The position numbers were made by a program, and so were the translations under genes. Shown here piece by piece: positions 29,700 to 39,710 of a stretch of 47,011 nucleotides of DNA; positions within the stretch are counted from its first letter, which is position 1, and every line of letters starts with the position of its first letter. The notes beneath the pieces are model-generated. The model did not search any database and was not told where the DNA came from. It worked only from the letters and a program-made list of their open reading frames with translations. The stretch comes from an uncultured Lachnospiraceae bacterium. Lineage in GTDB: Bacteria > Bacillota > Clostridia > Lachnospirales > Lachnospiraceae. The stretch spans positions 1 to 47,011 of the forward strand of contig CAMBAN010000008.1 of NCBI GenBank assembly GCA_945864145.1, written 5' to 3'.

Positions 29700-30635
29700 A
29701 TGAAAAAATATATTGGAAAACGTGTATTAACATCTCTATTTACACTTCTGGTGATTCTGTTGGTGCTGTTCATTTTGATGCAACTGATGCCAGGCTCACC
29801 ATTTAATGATGAAAAGCTGAATGCTGACCAGAAGGCAGCTCTTTATGCAAAGTACGGATTAGACCAACCAATTGTGGTACAATTTTTTAAATATGTAGGA
29901 AATATGCTGAAGGGTGATTTAGGCGTTAGCTACAATATTTCCAAAAATACACCAATTTCACAGCTTATTCAGACAAGACTTCCTATCTCTATTAAGATAG
30001 GTGGTTTTGCAGTATCCATTGGTGCTGTTGTAGGTTTGCTCTTAGGTTTGGTAGCAGCTTTAAAGCATGATACCATCTGGGATTCCCTGGCAACAGTTAT
30101 TTCCGTTATCGGTGTTTCCGTTCCTTCTTATGTATTTGCATTGGCATTGTCTTATACTTTTGGATTCAAATTGGGATGGTTTCCTATGCTGTTTTCCCAG
30201 CAGGATATTTTTGGTTCCAGTGTATTACCTAGTATTTCTCTTTCTATGTTTACCATGGCGTCAATTGCCAGATTTACAAGAAGTGAAATGTTAGAAGTGT
30301 TAGGAAGCGATTACATGCTGCTTGCAGAGAGTAAGGGAATTTCCGGAGCAGCGTTGATTTTCAGACATGCATTAAGAAACGCATTAATTCCCATTATTAC
30401 AGTGTTAGCACCATTGATTGTTGATTTGATGACAGGTTCTTTGGTAGTAGAGAAAATTTTTTCGATTCCCGGAGTAGGAAGTCTTTTGGTAAATGCTATT
30501 CAGTCTAACGATTACAATGTAGTTATTTCCCTGAGCTTCATTTACTCAGCAATGTATATCATTATTATGCTGGTAGTAGATATTTTATATGGTATTATTG
30601 ACCCTAGAATCAGACTTGCCAAGAAAGGAGACTAA
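29700..30635 (+). CDS. oppB: Oligopeptide ABC transporter permease
   Basis: MKKYIGKRVLTSLFTLLVILLVLFILMQLMPGSPF; EKIFSIPGVGSLLVNAI; start could also be 29688. Confidence 0.92.
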   Translation: MKKYIGKRVLTSLFTLLVILLVLFILMQLMPGSPFNDEKLNADQKAALYAKYGLDQPIVVQFFKYVGNMLKGDLGVSYNISKNTPISQLIQTRLPISIKIGGFAVSIGAVVGLLLGLVAALKHDTIWDSLATVISVIGVSVPSYVFALALSYTFGFKLGWFPMLFSQQDIFGSSVLPSISLSMFTMASIARFTRSEMLEVLGSDYMLLAESKGISGAALIFRHALRNALIPIITVLAPLIVDLMTGSLVVEKIFSIPGVGSLLVNAIQSNDYNVVISLSFIYSAMYIIIMLVVDILYGIIDPRIRLAKKGD

Positions 30636-30637
30636 AG

Positions 30638-31708
30638 ATGAGTATAAAAGCAAAGCCTGCAGTAGAGGCATTGACAAAGACTACATACGTCCCTGTAGAG
30701 GCTGATTTCAAGTTAAAGGATAATGCGGGGGAGATTACAATTGATGAAAATTTTGCAGCACAGAGCTTTTGGAAGGATGTTTTTATCCGTTACTTTAGAA
30801 AAGCAAGTGCTGTCATTGGTCTTTTCTTAATCATTATTATTTCTGTGTTTGCAATCATTGGACCTGGTATGAATGAGTATACTTATTCCGCACAGGAACT
30901 TTCACAGAAAAATTTAGCACCAAGAGTAAAAGCGTTAGAAAAGTTTGGCATTTTTGATGGAAGTGAAAAAATGTCAACAACAACAGGTACGAAAACAATC
31001 AATTATTATATTGATAAAGGGCTGGATGATGTAGAGTATTGGTTTGGCAGTGACAATTTTGGACGTGATATTTGGACTCGTACCTGGTCAGGTGCAAGGG
31101 TTTCTTTGATTATTGCAGTGGCAGCAGCAATTATTGATATGGTTATTGGTATGAGCTATGGTTTGATTTCCGGTTATTTTGGCGGAAAAGTTGATATGAT
31201 TATGCAGCGTATTCTGGAAATCGTAAATGGTATTCCAAGACTGGTTATTGTTACGTTACTTTTGCTTGTATTACAGCCAGGTATGCTTACTATCATTTTT
31301 GCGTTGATGTTGACTGAGTGGGTTGGTATGAGCCGTATTGCCAGAGCAGAAATGTTAAAATTGAAGGAACAGGAATTTGTACTTGCTTCCAGAACCTTAG
31401 GAGCAGGAAACTTCTTTATTATTTTTAAAGAGGTTCTGCCTAATATCATTGGACCAATTATTACACAGGTTATGTTCTCTATTCCTACAGCGATTTTTAC
31501 AGAAGCATTTTTAAGCTTTGTAGGTCTGGGTATTCCTGTACCACAGTGTTCCCTTGGTTCATTGATTTCAGAGGGCTTTAACAGCTTTACGACACATCCA
31601 TATCAGATTATTCCACCTATTGTGGTAATGGCATTACTGATGTTAAGCTTTAACCTTGTTGCAGATGGTCTGCGTGAAGCGTTAGACCCTAAGATGAAAG
31701 AAATGTAA
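30638..31708 (+). CDS. oppC: Oligopeptide ABC transporter permease
   Basis: YWFGSDNFGRDIWTRTWSGARVSL; LASRTLGAGNFFIIFKEVLPN; order oppB-C-D-F. Confidence 0.92.
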   Translation: MSIKAKPAVEALTKTTYVPVEADFKLKDNAGEITIDENFAAQSFWKDVFIRYFRKASAVIGLFLIIIISVFAIIGPGMNEYTYSAQELSQKNLAPRVKALEKFGIFDGSEKMSTTTGTKTINYYIDKGLDDVEYWFGSDNFGRDIWTRTWSGARVSLIIAVAAAIIDMVIGMSYGLISGYFGGKVDMIMQRILEIVNGIPRLVIVTLLLLVLQPGMLTIIFALMLTEWVGMSRIARAEMLKLKEQEFVLASRTLGAGNFFIIFKEVLPNIIGPIITQVMFSIPTAIFTEAFLSFVGLGIPVPQCSLGSLISEGFNSFTTHPYQIIPPIVVMALLMLSFNLVADGLREALDPKMKEM

Positions 31709-31724
31709 GGAGAGGAGAAAAGAT

Positions 31725-32810
31725 ATGTCAGAAGAAAAAAATATCCTTCAGATTAGAGACCTTGATATCTCCTTTCGCACAACAGCAGGTCCTGTACACG
31801 CTATCAGAGGTGTGAATATTGACCTTCGCAAGGGAGAAACTGTTGCAATTGTAGGAGAGTCAGGCTCCGGTAAATCAGTTACCATGAAAGCAGCCATGGG
31901 TATTCTTGCATCTAATGCAACAGTAACAAACGGAAGCATTGATTTTACTTATCATCATGCAGATGGCAGTGAGGAAACCGTAGATATCTTAAAAAAGGAT
32001 AAGAAGTGGATTAGAAAACATATCAACGGAAAAAGAATTGCGATGGTATTTCAGGATCCTATGACAAGCCTGGATCCGACCATGACGATTGGAAAGCAGA
32101 TTATGGAGGGCATGATTTGGCATTTCAAAACACCAAAGAAGGAAGCATGGGATAAGGCAGTTTCTTTATTAAAAGAGGTTGGTATTGAGGATGCAGAAAA
32201 GAGAATGAAAAACTATCCGCATCAATTATCAGGTGGTATGAGACAGAGAGTTGTCATTGCCATTGCACTTGCCTGCAATCCTGACCTGCTAATTTGTGAT
32301 GAACCAACAACAGCTTTGGATGTAACGATTCAGGCAAAAATTATTGAGCTTATCAGAAAGGTACAGAAGGAAAGAGGCATTTCCGTTATTTATATTACAC
32401 ATGATCTTGGCGTTGTTGCAAAGGTTGCAGACTATGTGAATGTTATGTATGCAGGAAAAATTGTAGAAAAAGGTACCATTAATGAGATTTTCTATGACCC
32501 TCGTCATCCATATACCTGGGGCTTGCTCTCCGCAATGCCTGACTTAGACACGAAGGATGAAAGACTGTATACGATTCCGGGCTCACCGCCAAACTTATTG
32601 CATGAAAAAGCGGGTGACGCTTTTGCACCTCGTAATAAGTATGCATTAGAGATTGATGATAAGATTGACCCACCAATGTTTAAAGTAACAGACACTCATT
32701 ATGCGGCAACCTGGTTGTTGGATGAAAGAGCACCAAAGGTAGAAATGCCGGCTGAGCTTCGTGAAAGATTGGATCGTATGAAGAAGGAGGCTGAAAATTA
32801 TGCAGAATAA
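31725..32810 (+). CDS. oppD: Oligopeptide ABC transporter ATP-binding protein
   Basis: [52 protein letters not shown]. Confidence 0.93.
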   Translation: MSEEKNILQIRDLDISFRTTAGPVHAIRGVNIDLRKGETVAIVGESGSGKSVTMKAAMGILASNATVTNGSIDFTYHHADGSEETVDILKKDKKWIRKHINGKRIAMVFQDPMTSLDPTMTIGKQIMEGMIWHFKTPKKEAWDKAVSLLKEVGIEDAEKRMKNYPHQLSGGMRQRVVIAIALACNPDLLICDEPTTALDVTIQAKIIELIRKVQKERGISVIYITHDLGVVAKVADYVNVMYAGKIVEKGTINEIFYDPRHPYTWGLLSAMPDLDTKDERLYTIPGSPPNLLHEKAGDAFAPRNKYALEIDDKIDPPMFKVTDTHYAATWLLDERAPKVEMPAELRERLDRMKKEAENYAE

Positions 32811-33732
32811 AACAGATAAGCCACTTCTGAAGGTAGAAGGTTTAAAACAGTATTTTAAGGTAAACGGCAATTTTGTCGTTAAGGCTGTAGACGATGTTTC
32901 CTTTGAAGTTTATCCGGGAGAAACCTATGGTCTGGTAGGAGAATCAGGATCAGGTAAATCTACGATTGGTAGAAGTGTGATTCGCTTATATGATCCTACA
33001 GACGGAAAGATCATGTTTAACGATATGGATATCAGCAAGCGTATGAATAAGGCAACTAATAATGCACTTCGTACACAGATGCAGATGATTTTCCAGGACC
33101 CAATGGCTTCCTTAAATCCTCGTAAAAAAATTGGTGATATTATTGGTGAGGGCTTAGACATTCACCATATGTATCAGTCAAATGAGGAAAGAGACGAGAA
33201 AATTAAGCGTATTCTGCAAAAGGTCGGACTTGCACCGGAGCATGCAACACGCTATCCACATCAGTTTTCCGGTGGACAAAGACAACGTGTGGGAATTGCA
33301 AGAGCGCTAATCATGAATCCCAAGCTGATTATTGCAGATGAATGTATCTCTGCGCTGGATGTTTCTATTCAGGCACAGGTAGTAAACTTGATGAAAGATA
33401 TTCAGCAGGAAACAGGTACTGCTTATTTATTCATTGCACATGATTTATCTATGGTAAAATATATTTCAGACCGCATTGGTGTTTTACACTTAGGACATTT
33501 ATTAGAAACAGGTACGACAGAGGAGATTTTTGAAAATCCGATTCACCCTTATACAAAAAGCCTGTTATCTGCAATTCCGGCACCAAATCCGATTGTGGAG
33601 AAAAATCGAACGGCATTGACATATGACTATAGAAGCTCAGGTATTGATTATACCAAAGGTACCAATCACTTAATCAGTGGTTCTCATTATGTAAAATGTA
33701 CGGATGAAGAGCTTGCAAAATGGACAAAATAG
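32800..33732 (+). CDS. oppF: Oligopeptide ABC transporter ATP-binding protein
   Basis: [55 protein letters not shown]. Confidence 0.93.
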   Translation: MQNKTDKPLLKVEGLKQYFKVNGNFVVKAVDDVSFEVYPGETYGLVGESGSGKSTIGRSVIRLYDPTDGKIMFNDMDISKRMNKATNNALRTQMQMIFQDPMASLNPRKKIGDIIGEGLDIHHMYQSNEERDEKIKRILQKVGLAPEHATRYPHQFSGGQRQRVGIARALIMNPKLIIADECISALDVSIQAQVVNLMKDIQQETGTAYLFIAHDLSMVKYISDRIGVLHLGHLLETGTTEEIFENPIHPYTKSLLSAIPAPNPIVEKNRTALTYDYRSSGIDYTKGTNHLISGSHYVKCTDEELAKWTK

Positions 33733-33733
33733 A

Positions 33734-33783
33734 AAAGGATGAAAAAGCAATTTCGAAAGGAATTGCTTTTTTTATCCTTTTTT
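33734..33783 (+). terminator. Terminator after the opp operon
   Basis: AAAGGATgAAAAAGCAATTtcgaaaggAATTGCTTTTTttATCCTTTTTT. Confidence 0.85.
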
Positions 33784-33810
33784 GTTTGCCATGGAAAAAA
33801 TAACACTAAA

Positions 33811-33839
33811 TTGACAAAAAATAACAAAGAATATTTAAT
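33811..33839 (+). promoter_or_regulatory. Promoter of the debranching enzyme gene
   Basis: TTGACA (33811-33816)-17 bp-TTTAAT (33834-33839). Confidence 0.55.
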
Positions 33840-33911
33840 ATATTGAAAAAATATAATAAAAGAGTTAAAATTTTCATAACTATTTTAACAGGAAAGAAAG
33901 GTGTCATAGAT

Positions 33912-36023
33912 ATGAAACAGGATAAAGAATTCCCTGAAAAGAAGTATTATGGACCAACAGATGAAATTAATGGATATAAGGTAAGACCGGGAGAATATCT
34001 AAGAAATGGTGCATTTGTGGTAGATGGTGGCGTAAACTTTACGGTGCATTCTTATGGTGCGAAATCCTGCAGTATTTGTCTTTTCCACAGAACAGAGGAT
34101 GAACCATTTGCTGTGATTCCTTTCCCGGATTCTTATCGAATTGGAAATACCTATTCGATGATTATTTTTGATATTAATCCTTATGAATTTGAGTACGCTT
34201 ATCAGTTTGACGGAGAGTATAATCTGCAAAAAGGCTTGTTATTTGATAAAAATAAATATATATTGGATCCTTATGCGCGAGCTGTAACAGGACAGAGCGT
34301 ATGGGGAAGTAAGGGAAGTCAAAAGGAACGATTTTATAAAGCAAGAGTAGTAGAGGATAATTATGACTGGGGCGATTTCCATCAGCCAAATCTGGAATTT
34401 AAGGATATGATTATCTATGAAATGCATGTACGTGGGTTTACGATGGATGAATCTTCAGGAGTTACCTATAAGGGAACCTTTGCAGGCATTAAAGAAAAAA
34501 TTCCTTATTTATTGGAGCTTGGTGTGAATGCAGTAGAACTCATGCCCATTTTTGAATTTGATGAGATGGAGGATGTGCGAGAGGTAGATGGAGAAAAGCT
34601 CTATAACTATTGGGGATATAGCCCTGTTTGCTTTTTTGCACCAAACACAGCTTATGCAGCGGCATTAGAGTATAACAGAGAAGGAAATGAGCTTAGAGAT
34701 TTAGTTAGAGAACTGAACAGTAATGGCATTGAAGTAATTCTTGATGTCGTATTCAATCATACTGCAGAAGGCAATGAAATGGGACCATGTTTTTCCTTTA
34801 AAGGAATTGATAACAACATTTATTACATGTTGACTCCTGATGGAAAATATTACAATTTCAGTGGTTGTGGAAATGTTATGAACTGTAATCATCCGATTGT
34901 GCAGCAGTTCATTTTGGATTGCCTGCGTTATTGGGTCATTTCTTATCGTGTAGATGGTTTCCGTTTTGATTTGGCAGCAATTATGGGAAGAAATGAAGAT
35001 GGTTCCCCTATGAGTAAGCCACCACTTTTGCAAAGTCTTGCATTTGACCCGATTTTAGGAAAAGTAAAGCTGATTGCAGAAGCATGGGATGCGGGCGGCT
35101 TGTATCAGGTTGGAAGTTTTCCGGCTTGGAACAGATGGGCTGAATGGAATGGCAGATACCGGGATGACATGAGATGCTTTTTAAAAGGCGATTATAATAT
35201 GGCACAGACGGCAATTAACCGTATCGTAGGTTCATTAGACTTGTACAGTCCTGAAAAGAGAGGCGAAAATGCTTCTGTTAATTTCTTAAACTGTCATGAT
35301 GGATTTACGTTATATGATATGTATGCCTATAACCAAAAGCATAATGAAAAAAATGGATGGAATAATACGGACGGCAGTGATGACAACAATAGTTGGAACT
35401 GTGGTGCAGAGGGGGAAACAGATGCCCCGGAAATATTGACTTTGCGAAACCGTTTGAGAAAGAATGCGTTTGCTGTTTTAATGTGTAGTCGTGGTTCTGC
35501 CATGTTTTTGGCTGGTGATGAATTTTGTAATACACAGTTTGGAAATAATAATGCCTATTGTCAGGATAATCAGATTTCCTGGCTGGATTGGACGAGAAAA
35601 GATACTTATCAGGAAATGTTTGAGTTTTGCAAGTTCATGATAGCTTTTCGTAAGGCACATCCGATTTTACGTGGGAAAACACTTCCTGCGGTTTGTGGAT
35701 TTCCAGACATTAGCGTGCACAACAAAAATGCCTGGAATAGTGCCTGCTATGGTGACACAAGAACAATTGGCGTTATGTTTGCCGGCAGAAACAAAGATGA
35801 CACGGAGGATGATATTGTTTTTATTGCCATCAATGCTTTTTGGGAGGACCAGGATATTGAATTGCCTAACTTACCTTTAGGAAAAGAGTGGAAGGTAGAA
35901 ATAAACACTTCCTTTACACATACAGTAGGAGTGGATTATCAGTCGCTGACCAGATGGCAGGGAGAAAAGCACATCACTATGGGAGAAAGAAGTGTGGTGA
36001 TTGCAAGAGTGATCACCAAATAG
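33912..36023 (+). CDS. Isoamylase / glycogen debranching enzyme (GH13, GlgX/pullulanase type)
   Basis: GAFVVDGGVNFTVHSYGAKSCSICLFHRTED CBM48-like N-terminus; EVILDVVFNHTAEGNEMGP, VDGFRFDLAAIMGR, VKLIAEAWDAGGLYQVG, NCHDGFTLYD. ATG 33912 preferred over track start 33843. Confidence 0.9.
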   Translation: MKQDKEFPEKKYYGPTDEINGYKVRPGEYLRNGAFVVDGGVNFTVHSYGAKSCSICLFHRTEDEPFAVIPFPDSYRIGNTYSMIIFDINPYEFEYAYQFDGEYNLQKGLLFDKNKYILDPYARAVTGQSVWGSKGSQKERFYKARVVEDNYDWGDFHQPNLEFKDMIIYEMHVRGFTMDESSGVTYKGTFAGIKEKIPYLLELGVNAVELMPIFEFDEMEDVREVDGEKLYNYWGYSPVCFFAPNTAYAAALEYNREGNELRDLVRELNSNGIEVILDVVFNHTAEGNEMGPCFSFKGIDNNIYYMLTPDGKYYNFSGCGNVMNCNHPIVQQFILDCLRYWVISYRVDGFRFDLAAIMGRNEDGSPMSKPPLLQSLAFDPILGKVKLIAEAWDAGGLYQVGSFPAWNRWAEWNGRYRDDMRCFLKGDYNMAQTAINRIVGSLDLYSPEKRGENASVNFLNCHDGFTLYDMYAYNQKHNEKNGWNNTDGSDDNNSWNCGAEGETDAPEILTLRNRLRKNAFAVLMCSRGSAMFLAGDEFCNTQFGNNNAYCQDNQISWLDWTRKDTYQEMFEFCKFMIAFRKAHPILRGKTLPAVCGFPDISVHNKNAWNSACYGDTRTIGVMFAGRNKDDTEDDIVFIAINAFWEDQDIELPNLPLGKEWKVEINTSFTHTVGVDYQSLTRWQGEKHITMGERSVVIARVITK

Positions 36024-36040
36024 GAAAATTTTTTAGAATA

Positions 36041-36069
36041 TTGACAAAGGGAATTTTGAGGCATATAAT
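36041..36069 (+). promoter_or_regulatory. Promoter of tetR-type gene
   Basis: TTGACA (36041-36046)-17 bp-TATAAT (36064-36069). Confidence 0.8.
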
Positions 36070-36076
36070 GCAAACA

Positions 36077-36091
36077 GACCGACGGTCGGTT
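36077..36091. promoter_or_regulatory. TetR-type operator 1
   Basis: GACCGACGGTCGGTT, near-perfect palindrome immediately downstream of the -10 box. Confidence 0.75.
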
Positions 36092-36118
36092 GAAACGTAT
36101 AGGAAAAGAGAACAGGTA

Positions 36119-36748
36119 ATGAGAATCGTAAAGGAACATGATGAGAGGAAGAACGAAATCATAGATACTGCTTCACGTATTTTTGCACAAAAAGGATATG
36201 ATAAAGCCAGTGTTAATGACATACTCAATGCTATTGGAATTGCCAAGGGAACCTTTTATCATTACTTCAAATCCAAGGAAGATGTTTTGGATGCGGTAAT
36301 AGACAGGGCAACTGATATAATTATGGAACAGGTCAAGGAAGTTATAGAGAATCCTCAATTATCACCGGAGGAAAAGCTGCTTGGTGTGTTTATGGCAATG
36401 CGTATCGAAGGGCAGATGGATGAAGGTTTTTTGGAAGAAATGCATCAACCGGAAAATGCGCTGATGCATCAGAAATCATTAGTCTCTATTATTACAGTAC
36501 TTACACCTGTTTTGACAGAGGTTGTAAAAGAAGGCATGGAAAAAGGTGCTTTTCATTGTGCATATCCGGAGCAGTATATGCAGATTTTCCTGGCTTCTGC
36601 AACCACTCTTTTTGATGATGGAATCTTTGAGGTGGAACCGGAAAAAAAGGAGAAGTTATTTCAGGCATTAATAGCTTTACTGGAAAAAATGTTGGAAGTG
36701 GAGCAAGGAAGCTTTTGGAAAATGGCAGGTACCTATTTTGGGGAATAG
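36119..36748 (+). CDS. TetR family transcriptional regulator
   Basis: ASRIFAQKGYDKASVNDILNAIGIAKGTFYHYFKSKEDVLDAV HTH; ATG 36119 (track ORF begins upstream in the glgX tail). Confidence 0.9.
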   Translation: MRIVKEHDERKNEIIDTASRIFAQKGYDKASVNDILNAIGIAKGTFYHYFKSKEDVLDAVIDRATDIIMEQVKEVIENPQLSPEEKLLGVFMAMRIEGQMDEGFLEEMHQPENALMHQKSLVSIITVLTPVLTEVVKEGMEKGAFHCAYPEQYMQIFLASATTLFDDGIFEVEPEKKEKLFQALIALLEKMLEVEQGSFWKMAGTYFGE

Positions 36749-36795
36749 ATGTAGACCTGGTCACTGTGAAAGAAAGTATAAAGAAACATAAATGT

Positions 36796-36822
36796 ATGGG
36801 ACTTTTTGTAATAGAGTCCCAT
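36796..36822 (+). terminator. Hairpin after tetR, weak terminator candidate
   Basis: ATGGGACT (36796-36803) pairs with AGTCCCAT (36815-36822); T-run mostly in loop. Confidence 0.4.
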
Positions 36823-36840
36823 CTTATTAAAGACATAAAT

Positions 36841-36855
36841 GACCGACGGTCGGTC
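36841..36855. promoter_or_regulatory. TetR-type operator 2 upstream of ABC permease
   Basis: GACCGAC-G-GTCGGTC perfect 7+7 palindrome, same as operator 1 except for one base. Confidence 0.78.
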
Positions 36856-36890
36856 TAAAATAAAAATATATGTCAATAGAGAGGTATTAA

Positions 36891-39191
36891 ATGAATAAAA
36901 ACCTGTATGGAGAAATATTAAGAAATGATTTTAAGAAAAATCCGTGGAACAATTTGATTTTATTATTGTTCATGTCTTTGTCGGTAACGCTTACTGTATC
37001 TGTATTTTTTGTGATATCGCAACTGTTCACCACGATTTCCACAATGTATGAAACGTCGAAACCACCTCATTTCTTACAAATGCATAAGGGAGAATTGGTG
37101 CAGGAAGATATTGATGCATTTAACAGTACTTATCCTGGCATGGTACATTGGCAGACAGTTCCGATGATAGATTTTTATGGAGATGAGCTTACGGTGTTTG
37201 ATGAGGAAGGAAATTCTTTTTCCTTATCAGAATGCAGATTGGATATCAGCTTCGTAAAACAGAATCAGGAATATGATGTACTGCTGGATGAGAACAGAAA
37301 GCCGTTACAGATAAAAGAGGGAGAAATCGCTGTCCCGGTTATCCTGTTAGAGCAGTATTCGATTCGGATAGGAGATGAGATTTGTTTACAAAGTGGTGAT
37401 GTGAAAAGGACATTTACAGTATCTGATTTTGCTTATGATGGGCAGATGAATTCGACGCTTTGCTCTTCAACCCGCTTTTTGATTAGTGATGAGGATTTTA
37501 CGTCGTTGTTTGGAAAGGTAGGAGAAAAAGAATACCTGATTGAAGCCTATTTCGAGGATTTTTCCATGGCTTCGGATTATCAGACCGTTTATGAGCAGGA
37601 GAATTTACCAAAGGATGGTCAGGCGGTCACGTATGCCATGATTTTTTTACTCAGTGCCATGACAGACATTATGATGGCAATGGTCTTTTTACTGGTTGGA
37701 ATTTTGTTAATTGCCATTGCATTGATGGTGCTTCGCTATACGATTCTTGTAACATTGGAGGAAGATAAGAAGGAAATCGGAACCATGAAGGCAATGGGCA
37801 TTCCTTATAAGGAAATCAAAAAGTTATACTTTGACAAGATTCGTTTGTTGATGCTTTTAGGATGTATAGCAGGATATGTCGCAGCACTGTTTCTGTCTGA
37901 TTCTTTATTTGGGCATATGAGCAGAACTTTTGGAAAAATGCCTTTGTCTATTTTGACGCTTATGACAGGTGTTGTGGTATGCGTACTTACTTATGGAATC
38001 ATTCTGTTTTTTGCAGGAAGGGTATTGAAAAGCATCCGGAAGGCAGACATAGTGGAGACGCTTGTGTTGGAGAAAACGTTTGGAAAAGAACAGAACGGAT
38101 ATCGGCTGATAGGCATCTTTATGACGCTGGTGTCATTTCTTGTAATTGTACCTAATTTGATGGTAGATACCATGAAGGAAAAGGAATTCATGACCTATAT
38201 GGGAGGATTTGTACATGATATTTTACTGGAAGTGGAGCAGGGGGACAATTTAGAAAAACGAAAAGAGGATGTGCAGGTACTTTTGGAAAAAGAGTTAGAG
38301 AAAGGAACTGTAATCGGTTTTGTATGCTTTCGAAAAGTACGACTTCAGGCATTAGACACAGAAGGTGAGCTTCAGGGTATTCACATTGATACGGGTAAAG
38401 CTGCAGGGGAAGGACTGCAATATGTAGCGGGAGAAAAACCGAAAAAGGAAACAGACATCATTCTTTCCTGCCTTATGGCGGAGTCACTTGGAAAGAACCT
38501 TGGTGATGAAATACTGATTGTGGAAAATGGGACAGTGCACACATTTACGGTCTGTGGCATTTATCAGGATGTGACAAGTGGCGGAAAGACAGCAAGAACG
38601 ATGTATGATTTTTCCATGACGGCAGCAGAGAAATATGCTTATCAGATTGATGTTCGTACAGGACAAAAAGGAGAACAGCAGATAGAAGGCTGGAGACAGA
38701 TGCTTGGAAAAGGGTACAGCATTGAATATATGGAGAAGTTTGTAGAACAGACAATGGGTGGAATTACAGCGCAGGTTGAGGGAGCGGCAGTTATGGCATT
38801 TTGGATAGGAATTGGTTTAATTATCCTGATAGCAGCACTGTTTTTGAAACTGCGTATGGTGAGTGAAGCTAACTTCTTTGCTGTGAAAAAGGCAATTGGT
38901 ATTCCGTATCGGCAGATTTGCTTACAGGAGCTTTATCCGATTATGAAGGCAGGTGCAAAAGGGGGTGTCATTGGTGTCATATTATCTGTGCTTTTTGGTG
39001 ATGATGCGGTAAGTATGATGTTTCGTGTACTCGGACTTGGTATTCAGAAATTGCAGTTTATTGCCTTTCCAATAGAAATATGTGTGATGATACCTGTGGT
39101 GCTATTGATAGTACTGACAGCCATTACCTTAGTGGCATGCAGGCAAATAAAAGGGATAGACATTACGGCGCACCTGAATGGAGGAGATTAG
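36891..39191 (+). CDS. ABC transporter permease, FtsX/MacB-like, 766 aa
   Basis: FtsX-like TM blocks with large extracytoplasmic domain; DKKEIGTMKAMGIPYKEIKKLYF and NFFAVKKAIGIPYRQICLQELYPI; followed by ATPase gene. Confidence 0.85.
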   Translation: MNKNLYGEILRNDFKKNPWNNLILLLFMSLSVTLTVSVFFVISQLFTTISTMYETSKPPHFLQMHKGELVQEDIDAFNSTYPGMVHWQTVPMIDFYGDELTVFDEEGNSFSLSECRLDISFVKQNQEYDVLLDENRKPLQIKEGEIAVPVILLEQYSIRIGDEICLQSGDVKRTFTVSDFAYDGQMNSTLCSSTRFLISDEDFTSLFGKVGEKEYLIEAYFEDFSMASDYQTVYEQENLPKDGQAVTYAMIFLLSAMTDIMMAMVFLLVGILLIAIALMVLRYTILVTLEEDKKEIGTMKAMGIPYKEIKKLYFDKIRLLMLLGCIAGYVAALFLSDSLFGHMSRTFGKMPLSILTLMTGVVVCVLTYGIILFFAGRVLKSIRKADIVETLVLEKTFGKEQNGYRLIGIFMTLVSFLVIVPNLMVDTMKEKEFMTYMGGFVHDILLEVEQGDNLEKRKEDVQVLLEKELEKGTVIGFVCFRKVRLQALDTEGELQGIHIDTGKAAGEGLQYVAGEKPKKETDIILSCLMAESLGKNLGDEILIVENGTVHTFTVCGIYQDVTSGGKTARTMYDFSMTAAEKYAYQIDVRTGQKGEQQIEGWRQMLGKGYSIEYMEKFVEQTMGGITAQVEGAAVMAFWIGIGLIILIAALFLKLRMVSEANFFAVKKAIGIPYRQICLQELYPIMKAGAKGGVIGVILSVLFGDDAVSMMFRVLGLGIQKLQFIAFPIEICVMIPVVLLIVLTAITLVACRQIKGIDITAHLNGGD

Positions 39192-39192
39192 T

Positions 39193-39630
39193 GTGAAATT
39201 AGAAGTAAAGAACATGTATAAGGAATATGAGGGAAATGAGATTTTAAAGGACGTGCATTTGCAGATTGCAGATGGAGAGTTTGTTGCAGTCATGGGGCAG
39301 TCCGGATGTGGGAAGTCTACACTGCTGTATTGCGTGAGTGGCATGGACAGACCGACAAAAGGAGAAATCCTTTTTGGAGATGAGCCCACAGGGGCACTGA
39401 ACATGTCTGCAACACGTGAGGTCATGGATATTTTGAATCGAATCAATCAGGAAGGAACAGCGATTCTTCTCGTGACACATGATGCCAAGGTGGCGGCCAG
39501 AGCAAGCAGAGTCATTTATCTTGAGGATGGCTGTGTAAAAGCAGAACTGACACTTGGAAAGTATGCAGAAGGGGATGTATGCCATCGGGAAGAAATGCTG
39601 AAAATGTGGTTGGGAAAGATGGGGTTCTAG
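39193..39630 (+). pseudogene. ABC transporter ATP-binding protein with internal in-frame deletion (Walker A retained; Q-loop and LSGGQ signature absent)
   Basis: GQSGCGKSTLLYCVSGMDRPTKGEILFG is fused directly to DEPTGALN...LLVTHDAKVAARASRVIYLEDG; about 145 aa where a full domain is about 230 or more. Confidence 0.8.
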
Positions 39631-39656
39631 TCTAGACAAAAAACGGGAAAACGATT

Positions 39657-39696
39657 ATGCTCATAACTATGATAGTTCGGAATAGTTGTGAGCATA
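39657..39696. repeat. Inverted repeat upstream of the WYL regulator
   Basis: TGCTCATAACTAT (39658-39670) and ATAGTTGTGAGCA (39682-39694), one mismatch, about 11-nt centre. Confidence 0.7.
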
Positions 39697-39710
39697 CTTG
39701 TTTGGAGGTT

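Noticed and set aside
36891-39630. Mobile element or phage origin for the exporter region
   Set aside because: No transposase, integrase, terminal repeats or phage genes were seen; the ATPase defect is explained by a local deletion.
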